Assembly (NCBI GenBank): GCA_902495155.1
Contig: CABUWD010000108.1
Coordinates: forward strand, 1-6,842
Direction: 5' to 3'
Origin: an uncultured Collinsella sp.
GTDB lineage: Bacteria; Actinomycetota; Coriobacteriia; Coriobacteriales; Coriobacteriaceae
Length of the DNA stretch: 6,842 bases
The notes under the pieces were generated by a model. The model made no database searches. It was not told where the DNA came from and saw only the letters and a program-made list of their open reading frames with translations. The position numbers and the translations under genes are program-made. This document shows, piece after piece, positions 1 through 5,278 of this stretch (positions within the stretch are counted from its first letter, which is position 1; each line of letters begins with the position of its first letter).

Positions 1-19
1 ATCCCGGCTCATGGGTAGC

Positions 20-52
20 AAAAAGCCCGCTACCGCGAGGGTAACGGGCTTC
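20..52 (-). terminator. Rho-independent terminator of tRNA-Glu
   Basis: Read on the minus strand, an 11-bp stem starts 10 bases after the tRNA CCA end. AGCCCG-T-TACC pairs with GGTA-G-CGGGCT (one G-U wobble) around the loop CTCGC, and five T follow directly. This is a textbook intrinsic terminator for a single-gene tRNA transcript. Confidence 0.9.
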
Positions 53-62
53 TCGTTTCAAA

Positions 63-139
63 TGGTGCCCCCAGCGGGATTCGAACCCGCGATATCCACC
101 TTGAAAGGGTGGCGTCCTTGGCCGCTAGACGATGGGGAC
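63..139 (-). tRNA. tRNA-Glu (anticodon UUC)
   Basis: The minus strand folds as a full cloverleaf. The acceptor stem is GTCCCCA with TGGGGGC (one G-U pair), followed by discriminator A and an encoded CCA end. There is a D arm (GTCT...GGAC) and an anticodon stem CCACC/GGTGG around the loop CTTTCAA. The T arm is GCGGG-TTCGAAT-CCCGC. Loop positions 34-36 read TTC (plus positions 103-105), which gives glutamate. No intron and no missing stem. It decodes GAA/GAG and also supplies glutamyl-tRNA for tetrapyrrole synthesis where that pathway exists. It has its own promoter and terminator, so it appears monocistronic. Confidence 0.97.
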
Positions 140-149
140 AGCGGGAAAG

Positions 150-158
150 AGTATAGCA
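150..158 (-). promoter_or_regulatory. Extended -10 promoter of tRNA-Glu
   Basis: On the minus strand, TGCTATACT gives a TGn extension plus a near-consensus -10 box (TATACT). Its downstream edge lies 10 bases before the first tRNA base, so transcription would begin at or just before the mature 5' end. No good -35 box is seen at the usual distance, which fits an extended -10 promoter. Confidence 0.7.
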
Positions 159-195
159 GACTTTTTTGCCGGCGCGTATATCGTTGGCAAACTGG

Positions 196-211
196 AAAAC
201 CACCACATAGG
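196..211 (+). repeat. Partial copy of the CCACCACA repeat arm
   Basis: AAAACCACCACATAGG matches 15 of 16 bases of the left arm of the hairpin at 395-432 (AAAACCACCACAAAGG). The inverted second arm is not present here, so this looks like a decayed or half copy of the same intergenic element. The two copies bracket the 80-bp-period repeats between them. Confidence 0.6.
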
Positions 212-236
212 AGCTGGCTCTCCATCCCGATCTTCA

Positions 237-299
237 AACATCTCAATCTGTAACATCTGGGCGGGCAAATCGGCTCTATGTGTTACAGATCGAGACAAA
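237..299. repeat. Inverted-repeat unit 1 of an 80-bp-period tandem pair
   Basis: The left arm (237-255, containing ATCTCAATCTGTAACA) and the right arm TGTTACAGATCGAGACAAA (281-299) are near-complementary around a 25-base spacer, so this could form a long imperfect hairpin. Both arms recur exactly 80 bases later in unit 2, while the spacer is not conserved. No start codon with a ribosome site, and no T-run as in a terminator, accompanies it. Confidence 0.8.
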
Positions 300-316
300 A
301 GGCAGGCGTCGGGACG

Positions 317-379
317 AACATCTCATTCTGTAACAGTAAGACGACTTTTAACGGTCTAGATGTTACAGATTGAGACAAA
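317..379. repeat. Inverted-repeat unit 2 of the 80-bp-period tandem pair
   Basis: Arms at 317-335 (ATCTCATTCTGTAACA) and 361-379 (TGTTACAGATTGAGACAAA) have the same geometry as unit 1 (25-base spacer). The right arm matches unit 1 in 18 of 19 bases. In addition, AGATGTTACAGATTGAGA (358-375) is the perfect 18-base reverse complement of 241-258 in unit 1, so the outer arms could also pair across both units. The layout is that of a short interspersed palindromic element; no coding role is visible. Confidence 0.8.
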
Positions 380-393
380 CAGCTGGGACGGGG

Positions 394-432
394 CAAAACC
401 ACCACAAAGGTGCCTGTCCCCTTTGTGGTGGT
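394..432 (-). terminator. Probable terminator hairpin of the murT-gatD operon
   Basis: Arms 398-410 (ACCACCACAAAGG) and 420-432 are perfectly complementary over 13 bp with a 9-base loop. On the minus strand the hairpin begins 6 bases after the stop codon of the MurT-GatD gene and is followed by TTTTG, a short T-run, so it suits termination of that operon. On the plus strand no T-run follows. The loop region carries GTGCCTGTCCC. I recall this word from intergenic repeats in unrelated genomes, so the hairpin may be a mobile or repeated element co-opted as a terminator. Confidence 0.65.
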
Positions 433-438
433 GGGGTG

Positions 439-2613
439 TTAGGGGAGGAGCTTCATGGCAGCGTCGTGGGCGGCGTGCTCGTAGGTGTCGTCGAGGGGCT
501 TGAGCGGCAGCAGGGCGGCGGCCTGTGCATCGCCACGGCGCTCGAGGGCATGGGCGATCAACCAGTCGGCGAGCTCGGGGTTCTTGGGCAGCGCCGGGCC
601 ATGCAGGTACGTGCCGATGACGCCCTTGTAGATGAGGCCCTCAAGGCCATCATCGCCGTTGTTGCCGGTACCCGTGACGACGGACGTTCCGAGCGGCGTG
701 GCCTTTGCATCGAGCAGGGTGCGGCCGCCGTGGTTCTCGAATCCCACAAAGGGCTCGGGTGCCAGGTCGGTCCTGACGGCGACGTTGCCGATCAGGCGAT
801 CGGAGCCGCGTACGGTTTCGGCGGCAATGACGCCCAGGCCCTCGATGCGATCCTCGCCCATATAGTACGAACGGCCGAGCAGCTGATAGCTGCCACAGAT
901 AGCGAGCAGCGAGCCGCCATCCTCAACATAGGCCGCAACCTTGTCTTTTTGAGCGAGCAGCTCGTGTGCCACGGCCAGTTGGTCGCGGTCGGAGCCACCG
1001 CCCATCATGACGATGTCGGCGTCCGTCAGGTCGAGCACCTCGCCCATACGGACCTCGTCTACACGCGCGGGAATGCCACGCCAGGCGCAACGGCGCTCGA
1101 GCGCGATAACATTGCCGCCGTCGCCGTAGAGGTTAAGGGCATCGGGATACAGGTATACGATGCGCAGCGGGCGCGAAAGCTCGACTGGCGCGATGCCGAC
1201 GGGGACGGCACTGCCATCGGCACACGTTGCAGCGCGGGCAGCAACCGTGGCTGCATCGGCACCCTTCAGCCCGTCGAGTTCTTTGACCAGCGGCGGGAAG
1301 GCCGTGTAGTTGGCGACGGCGTAGAAGGTGTCATCGGCGGCCTCGTCTGCCACGGCGCCAATTGCCTGCGCGACGTCCGAGATAATCGCGGCATCGATGC
1401 CGGCGTACTTGCGGCGCACCTGCATGTCGTGTGCGCGCGTGCCGCCGGCAAAGGCGACAAGACCCGGCGTGTCGGCGATGCGCTCAAAGTCGACGTCGTA
1501 GATCCACGAAACATCGAGGCCGTCGTCGTCGTTGTCGTTAAGGAAGAAAGCGCAGAGTCTGCCGCCCGCCGTCTTAATGGACTGGATCTGTCGATCGAAG
1601 CCTACGGGATTCTTGGCCAGGTTGGCCTCGACAGTGCGGCCGGCGATATCCCAGCGGCCCATACGTCCGCCGGCGGGGACGTAGGCATCGAGCGTGGGCT
1701 GCAGATGCGCCGGGTCCACGCCCAACTCATGTGCGGCAAAGAATGCAGCGGCAACGTTATAGACCATGTACAGACCGTTGTAGCGTGTGGCGATGTGTAC
1801 GGCAGCCGCGTCGGGCGCAGATCCAAAGACCAGGTCAAAGCCGTAGCCGTCGCAGCCAAGCTCCACGCCCGTCACACGGCGGACCAGTGCGGGGCGTGCC
1901 CAACCGCACGAGGGGCAATGGTAGGCGCCGAGTTGACCATACTGCACATAGTCGTACTCCAACGGGGCGTTGCACTGCGAGCAAAAGCGCGAGTCGCTAA
2001 TGCGGTCGGACTCGGTGTCGGTGGCGCCGTCGATGCCAAAGGCAATACTCGCATTGGGAACGCGCGCGGCAATCGAGGCACACAGCGGGTCGTCGGCGTT
2101 GTAGATGAGCGTTGTTGTCGGCGAGAGCTCCAACGCATGGGCGATGACCTCCTGGGTGTGATCGATCTCGCCATAGCGATCCAGCTGGTCGCGGAACAGG
2201 TTGAGCAGCACGAAGTACGTCGGCTTGAGCTTGGGCAGGACGCGCACGGTGTAAAGCTCATCGCACTCAAAAACGCCCACGCGCTTGCCGCCGGCTCGCT
2301 TGAGGCCGCTGCGCGCCTCGAGCAGTGCACCCACCACGCCCGGCTCCATATTGTTGCCGGCGCGGTTGCACACCACGGTAGCACCGCTGGCGGCAACGGC
2401 GTCGGCGATGAGGTTGGAGGTGGTGGTCTTGCCATTAGTACCCGTAATCACTACGCTGCGGTCGACAAGGCCAGCGAGGTCGCTCAGCAACTCGGGATCG
2501 ATCTTCATGGCGATGCGGCCGGGAAGCACGCCACCCTGGCGTTTGAGGACAGAGCGCAGTCCCCAGCGGGCGATATCGCTCGAGGTGCAGGCGAGAGATG
2601 AGCGGAGGTTCAT
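439..2613 (-). CDS. murT-gatD: MurT-GatD fusion: lipid II isoglutaminyl synthase (glutamine-hydrolysing), single chain
   Basis: This cytoplasmic enzyme amidates the D-glutamate of the lipid II stem peptide to D-isoglutamine, using ATP and glutamine. Residues 1-445 are MurT: P-loop TGTNGKTTT (57-65), NRAGNNMEPGV (83-93), LNLFRDQLDRYGE (137-149), GRMGR (316-320) and the MurT-specific Cys4 zinc ribbon (C211, C214, C233, C236). The segment DVSWIYDVDF (367-376) probably holds the Asp known to complete the GatD catalytic triad. Residues 481-724 are GatD: LYGDGGN (495-501), GGGSDRDQ (538-545), nucleophile C573 in AICGSYQLLG, probable substrate Arg R606, FENHGGRT (625-632) and H671 in GTYLHGP. In Staphylococcus and Streptococcus these are two proteins. 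Here an Ala-rich linker (about 448-480) joins them, with no ATG, GTG or TTG codon near the junction that could start a separate GatD. The ATG start has AGGA eight bases upstream. It is the last gene of the operon. Confidence 0.95.
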   Translation of the reverse strand: MNLRSSLACTSSDIARWGLRSVLKRQGGVLPGRIAMKIDPELLSDLAGLVDRSVVITGTNGKTTTSNLIADAVAASGATVVCNRAGNNMEPGVVGALLEARSGLKRAGGKRVGVFECDELYTVRVLPKLKPTYFVLLNLFRDQLDRYGEIDHTQEVIAHALELSPTTTLIYNADDPLCASIAARVPNASIAFGIDGATDTESDRISDSRFCSQCNAPLEYDYVQYGQLGAYHCPSCGWARPALVRRVTGVELGCDGYGFDLVFGSAPDAAAVHIATRYNGLYMVYNVAAAFFAAHELGVDPAHLQPTLDAYVPAGGRMGRWDIAGRTVEANLAKNPVGFDRQIQSIKTAGGRLCAFFLNDNDDDGLDVSWIYDVDFERIADTPGLVAFAGGTRAHDMQVRRKYAGIDAAIISDVAQAIGAVADEAADDTFYAVANYTAFPPLVKELDGLKGADAATVAARAATCADGSAVPVGIAPVELSRPLRIVYLYPDALNLYGDGGNVIALERRCAWRGIPARVDEVRMGEVLDLTDADIVMMGGGSDRDQLAVAHELLAQKDKVAAYVEDGGSLLAICGSYQLLGRSYYMGEDRIEGLGVIAAETVRGSDRLIGNVAVRTDLAPEPFVGFENHGGRTLLDAKATPLGTSVVTGTGNNGDDGLEGLIYKGVIGTYLHGPALPKNPELADWLIAHALERRGDAQAAALLPLKPLDDTYEHAAHDAAMKLLP

Positions 2614-2658
2614 GAAACCGTTCCTAACATAGATGACATGGTCGGGTCGAGTGCGTCA

Positions 2659-3702
2659 CTAAAAACCGTAGCGGCGCGCAAATTCCTGGGCAAGCTGCGA
2701 TACGTCTTCGCAGGCATTGGCCCAGGGGGCAAAGTCTGGAGTGTCCGAGATAATGCCGTCCGCTTCCCAAACGGCCTGGTGCGAAAGATCCCAGGGATCG
2801 CGTGGCTCGGGCCGGCAGGGAAGGTACGGTGTCTGGTACATGGGATTCAGCAAGAAGAACGCGCCGCCCTCGCAGCGGTTAGCGAACTCACGCAGCGCAC
2901 GCACCGCCGGACGCATCTTGTTCGTTTTGAACAGCAGAATCGTGCGGGCGAGCAGGTACCAGGGGGAGTTCTCGAGTGCATCAGCTCCCACCTGTTCCTC
3001 GAGCTGGTGCGCTAGGGCAAAAAAGCCGTCCTGGTCTTCCAGACGAGCGAGGGCGAGCAACACGGTGCCTGCGGCTCGGGTGGGGTAGCCTTCCGCCTTA
3101 AGGACGCGGCGGGCGTAGTTGGCGGCAGCGCGGTAGCGGGCGCTCGCCATGCACAGCTGCGAGATGGCCTCGAGCGTGTGGAGCCACCCGATAAGTGCCG
3201 GCTCGCTCACGGTGAGATCTGCCGCCGTCACACCGTCCGTCAAAACCTTGTTGGCCCAGTAGTGCGGGGCTTCCATGTCGAACCCGGGCACGCTTTGCTG
3301 CAGGTAATCGGCCGTGGTCGCCTCGAGCTTCATCAGGTCGCCCAGGCAGGCGTCAACGGGCGTGTCCGCCAAAATGATGGCGAGCAGCTGGGCATCGAGG
3401 ACATACGCATCGATGCGGACGATCTTGAGCAGCTCATCGCGCATATCGTCGAACAGGCGGTTGCGCGTCTGTTCAAACTCCTCGTCGCTGCCCATGTCCT
3501 CGATGCGATGGAGCTCGTCGAGCAGATGGCGATGAACACCGGCATAGGACAGCAGCGCCTGGGCATGCTCGGTCTGCGCATACTTTTGGGGATTCGCGCT
3601 AATGTCGTTATGGACAAGCTCGCGTGCTGCATCGGTGAGCTCGGGATGCGACGCCAGATAGGTGCGCTCCAGGTAGGCGGGGATGTAGACGCTCGGATCC
3701 AT
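2659..3702 (-). CDS. TPR-like helical protein, paralogue of the upstream gene; function unknown
   Basis: A 347-residue, all-helical-looking protein with no signal peptide or membrane segment, so probably cytosolic. TPR-like helix pairs cover about residues 170-280: WLHTLEAISQLCMASARYR (173-191), then ANYARRVLKAEGYPTRAAG and PWYLLARTILLFKTNKMRPA (247-266). The N-terminal third is charged and helical; the tail is acidic and Trp-rich. Its start codon overlaps the stop of the upstream gene in TAATG, with AAGGGAGGAG seven bases upstream, indicating translational coupling. It shares motif order and spacing with that upstream gene: IDAYVLDAQ here against LDPANWDAQ there, and a 31-residue ungapped block beginning PW and ending in Cys (247-277 here, 241-271 there). 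The 45-bp gap to murT-gatD shows no terminator, so co-transcription is likely. A scaffold or adaptor role is plausible, but I do not recognise a named family. Confidence 0.85.
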   Translation of the reverse strand: MDPSVYIPAYLERTYLASHPELTDAARELVHNDISANPQKYAQTEHAQALLSYAGVHRHLLDELHRIEDMGSDEEFEQTRNRLFDDMRDELLKIVRIDAYVLDAQLLAIILADTPVDACLGDLMKLEATTADYLQQSVPGFDMEAPHYWANKVLTDGVTAADLTVSEPALIGWLHTLEAISQLCMASARYRAAANYARRVLKAEGYPTRAAGTVLLALARLEDQDGFFALAHQLEEQVGADALENSPWYLLARTILLFKTNKMRPAVRALREFANRCEGGAFFLLNPMYQTPYLPCRPEPRDPWDLSHQAVWEADGIISDTPDFAPWANACEDVSQLAQEFARRYGF

Positions 3703-4778
3703 TAGAGGTCTCCTCCCTTAAACGGCAAACCCTGCTCGGCCGCCCGCAGTATGCGCTCATCGATTTGGGAACGCAGGATATCGTTGGTGGCGACCCAGGC
3801 AGCAAAGCTGGCGTTGTCGGGGGCGCCCAGGCCCTCCTGCAGTACCGGCGTCGCCTCGGACAGCGCAAGGACAAGTTCGTCGGTGGAGCCCGCACCCACG
3901 TTGACGCGGGCATAGACGCCATCGGGAAACTCGGTTTGGAAGTAGAGTGCCTCGGCTGCGTGCGGACACGAGCGCGCAAGGATGCGCAAGTAGTGCTCGG
4001 CGCCCTCGTAGTCCAGCTCGCGCCAGGCAGCGCTCATCAGCGCGATGAGCGTCCACGGGTCCAAGTCGCGCTCTGCATCCTTGGGACGGCGGCGCAGCGG
4101 GGTATTCGCGAGGTACGGCACGGAGTGTGCGGAGCGAAAGCGCTTGAGCTCCTCGGCGGGGTATTCGAGCTTTGCCATGGCGAGCATCGCGGTGTGGCGG
4201 ACACCAGCGGGGTCGTTGGGCGCAAAGTCCAGGCTGCGGTTTGCGGCTTCGAGCGACATGCGGTAGCGTCCGCTAATGAGGGCGCGCGATGCCAAGGCGG
4301 CAAGCCAGCGCAGATAGGGGCGGCGCGTAAGGTCGCCTGCGGCCTCGCGCTCGTAGGGGTCCTGCGCCGAGGCGATCTTGAGCGCCAGATCGTGCTCCAC
4401 CTCGTCGCACTTGGACACCAGGTACTGCACGTATTCCTCGTTGGATTCGGCGGTGAGTGCCGTCAGCATGCGCTGGGCATCCCAGTTGGCCGGATCGAGT
4501 GCGGCCGCCTCGCGGAGCATGTTCTCGGCAGCTGCCTCTTCTTGCTCTGCCTGGGTATCGTCGGGGATAAAGGGAATGCGGTAGTCGACAGCCTCGACCA
4601 CCTTGGCAATCAGATGCCCGGCGCGGTCGCGGTCGTGCACGATGAGCGGTGCGGGGTTGCGGGTGAATTGTTCCATCAGACGCTCTACGGCGGCAGCGTC
4701 GGTGAGCGGGATATTGTCGCGGCGCAAGGCCTCAAGAACGAGGCGATGGCAATCCTCTTGAATGGGATCGAATGCCAT
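3702..4778 (-). CDS. TPR-like protein (possibly ST7-like), first gene of the murT-gatD operon; function unknown
   Basis: A 358-residue soluble protein. I place the start at the ATG at 4778 (MAFDPIQ), because AAAGGAGG lies four bases upstream. A longer frame beginning with TTG at 4808 would add ten residues, but it has no ribosome site and begins right after a possible -10 box. TPR-like helices: WLAALASRALISGRYR (158-173), RSLDFAPNDPAGVRHTAML (181-199), then PWTLIALMSAAWRELDYEGA (241-260) and SCPHAAEALYF (270-280). The PNDPAGVR helix followed by a lysine/proline linker and a second TPR resembles ST7-like TPR proteins, but this is recollection only. The middle (73-93) is acidic. It overlaps the next gene by one base and is its divergent paralogue. 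No catalytic motif is visible; a binding or scaffolding role is inference. Confidence 0.85.
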   Translation of the reverse strand: MAFDPIQEDCHRLVLEALRRDNIPLTDAAAVERLMEQFTRNPAPLIVHDRDRAGHLIAKVVEAVDYRIPFIPDDTQAEQEEAAAENMLREAAALDPANWDAQRMLTALTAESNEEYVQYLVSKCDEVEHDLALKIASAQDPYEREAAGDLTRRPYLRWLAALASRALISGRYRMSLEAANRSLDFAPNDPAGVRHTAMLAMAKLEYPAEELKRFRSAHSVPYLANTPLRRRPKDAERDLDPWTLIALMSAAWRELDYEGAEHYLRILARSCPHAAEALYFQTEFPDGVYARVNVGAGSTDELVLALSEATPVLQEGLGAPDNASFAAWVATNDILRSQIDERILRAAEQGLPFKGGDL

Positions 4779-4782
4779 GGGG

Positions 4783-4790
4783 CCTCCTTT
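4783..4790 (-). promoter_or_regulatory. Ribosome binding site deciding the start at 4778
   Basis: AAAGGAGG on the minus strand lies four bases before the ATG at 4778. It is a near-perfect anti-16S match and rules in favour of this start over the upstream in-frame TTG at 4808. The spacing is slightly short. Confidence 0.75.
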
Positions 4791-4815
4791 GCTGCGGTTA
4801 GGGTTCAAATGTCTC

Positions 4816-4822
4816 TATATAA
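4816..4822 (-). promoter_or_regulatory. Possible -10 box for the TPR/murT-gatD operon
   Basis: Minus-strand TTATATA lies about 38 bases upstream of the ATG at 4778. It is the best -10-like word near the gene. No convincing -35 is found 16-18 bases further upstream (the hexamer there reads about CCACAT), so the assignment is weak. Confidence 0.35.
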
Positions 4823-4840
4823 GGTTCTAGTTTACCCGCA

Positions 4841-4863
4841 TGTGGCACACCGGGGGTGCCGCA
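4841..4863. repeat. Imperfect inverted repeat TGTGGCAC/GTGCCGCA
   Basis: Eight paired positions, one of them a G-T wobble, around a seven-base spacer. It lies just upstream of the proposed minus-strand -10 box, where a regulator could bind. The right half word GGTGCCGCA (4855-4863) recurs exactly at 4940-4948. Confidence 0.4.
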
Positions 4864-4937
4864 CTTGGACTTGCACCTTTGCACCACGAAGACGGATGTC
4901 GCACAAATGTCGGCACCTTGGACGACCGAGTGGTATC

Positions 4938-4997
4938 ACGGTGCCGCAAACGGTCGATTTTTGGCGGCGAACGGTGCATATTTTGGAGGGGCACCGT
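4938..4997. repeat. Cluster of ACGGTGC motifs, two direct and one inverted
   Basis: ACGGTGC occurs at 4938-4944 and 4971-4977, 33 bases apart, and as its reverse complement GCACCGT at 4991-4997. The last two form a 7-bp inverted repeat with a 13-base spacer. Around them, CAAACGGTCGATTTTTGG (4947-4964) and CGAACGGTGCATATTTTGG (4968-4986) form an imperfect direct repeat with a 21-base period. Near-helical spacing suggests a protein-binding array; the regulator is unknown. Confidence 0.45.
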
Positions 4998-5026
4998 CCT
5001 GCCCGGGATATGTAGCCAACCTTGAT

Positions 5027-5036
5027 AAAACGTTTG
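5027..5036. promoter_or_regulatory. AAACGTTT palindrome, LacI-family-like operator candidate 1
   Basis: A perfect 8-base palindrome (5028-5035) with a central CG in the context TAAAACGTTTGC. LacI-family operators (for example PurR boxes with an AAACGTTT core) look like this. A second copy lies 57 bases downstream. Assignment to a particular regulator is not possible here. Confidence 0.35.
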
Positions 5037-5083
5037 CCCAGCTTGGGAGTATGAATGCCGCACAAGGGTCTTCAGGGACAGAA

Positions 5084-5093
5084 AAAACGTTTC
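5084..5093. promoter_or_regulatory. AAACGTTT palindrome, LacI-family-like operator candidate 2
   Basis: A second perfect AAACGTTT palindrome (5085-5092), preceded by an A-run. It lies about 45 bases upstream of the possible -10 box at 5136-5141, a place where a repressor or activator could act. A related AGACGTTT occurs at 5161-5168. Confidence 0.35.
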
Positions 5094-5135
5094 ATCATTG
5101 GCGGCTTTAGGTGAATAACTGACCAACCAGAACGG

Positions 5136-5141
5136 TAAAAT
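5136..5141 (+). promoter_or_regulatory. Possible -10 box for the iron alcohol dehydrogenase
   Basis: TAAAAT is the best -10-like hexamer in the plus-strand leader. No good -35 lies 16-18 bases upstream. If used, the transcript would have a 5' leader of about 130 bases containing both hairpins described below. A TATATA at 5237-5242 is an alternative, but it also lacks a -35. Confidence 0.3.
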
Positions 5142-5175
5142 AGTGTTTGTCTGAGCGTTGAGACGTTTAGACATC

Positions 5176-5201
5176 GCGCATTGTCATCGCCGGCAACGCG
5201 C
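5176..5201 (+). other. Leader hairpin 1 (GCGC-TTG stem)
   Basis: GCGCaTTG pairs with CAAcGCGC around a ten-base loop, giving seven pairs with one A-C mismatch. It lies inside the probable 5' leader of the alcohol dehydrogenase. It has no T-run, so it is not an intrinsic terminator. Confidence 0.4.
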
Positions 5202-5211
5202 AAACCGGTCC

Positions 5212-5238
5212 TAACGGAGCCAATTGGGTGCTCCGTTA
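5212..5238 (+). repeat. Perfect 9-bp inverted repeat upstream of the alcohol dehydrogenase
   Basis: TAACGGAGC (5212-5220) and GCTCCGTTA (5230-5238) are perfect complements around a nine-base spacer. No T-run follows on either strand, so an intrinsic terminator is unlikely. It ends at a TATATA word and about 40 bases before the start codon. That fits either an operator or a leader RNA stem-loop. Confidence 0.6.
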
Positions 5239-5266
5239 TATACGCAAGTCTAAGAGGGGCTTGTTT

Positions 5267-5272
5267 AGGAGG
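5267..5272 (+). promoter_or_regulatory. Ribosome binding site deciding the start at 5279
   Basis: A perfect AGGAGG sits six bases before the ATG at 5279. This excludes the upstream in-frame GTG at 5228, which would add 17 basic residues that are foreign to the family and lie in the hairpin-containing leader. Confidence 0.9.
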
Positions 5273-5278
5273 CACAGT

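Larger units (their letters stand above)
4779..5278. other. 500-bp divergent intergenic region, no convincing gene
   Basis: This stretch separates the start codons of the TPR operon (minus) and the iron alcohol dehydrogenase (plus). Open frames of 60-115 codons exist on both strands but lack ribosome sites, recognisable sequence, and the codon bias of the neighbours. The region is less G+C-rich than the genes and carries repeated ACGGTGC words, two AAACGTTT palindromes and two hairpins. It is best read as a regulatory region plus a long 5' leader for the dehydrogenase. No known riboswitch class is recognisable by eye. Confidence 0.6.

Noticed and set aside
63..139. A phage or island attachment site at tRNA-Glu
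   Set aside because: No duplicate of the tRNA 3' end is found in the window and no integrase gene is present. The tRNA keeps its own terminator.
165..191. Inverted repeat TTTGCC/GGCAAA upstream of the tRNA promoter
   Set aside because: Only six pairs with a 15-base spacer and no T-run after either side. Too weak to call as a terminator or operator.
235..380. A CRISPR array from the regularly spaced repeats
   Set aside because: Only two periods, the repeats are inverted pairs rather than direct repeats with unique spacers, and no cas gene is in the window.
370..2601. A 743-codon open frame on the plus strand, opposite murT-gatD and slightly longer than it
   Set aside because: The translation is low in complexity and rich in V, G, A and D, with no recognisable domain. 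The minus-strand frame carries every MurT and GatD motif. Long antisense frames arise from G+C codon bias.
4779..4808. A TTG start extending the first TPR protein by ten residues
   Set aside because: It lies only a few bases after the possible -10 box, has no ribosome site, and the ATG at 4778 has AAAGGAGG.
3765..5015. A 416-codon plus-strand open frame opposite the first TPR gene and running into the intergenic region
   Set aside because: No ribosome site, no family resemblance, and composition typical of an antisense shadow. The minus-strand gene has a strong ribosome site and coherent TPR helices.
4827..5174. A 115-codon minus-strand frame in the intergenic region
   Set aside because: No Shine-Dalgarno sequence before its ATG, no recognisable sequence, and it would cover the dyads and promoter words. 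Treated as chance.
5228..5278. A GTG start extending the alcohol dehydrogenase by 17 residues
   Set aside because: The extension is basic and unlike the family N-terminus, while a perfect AGGAGG serves the ATG at 5279.
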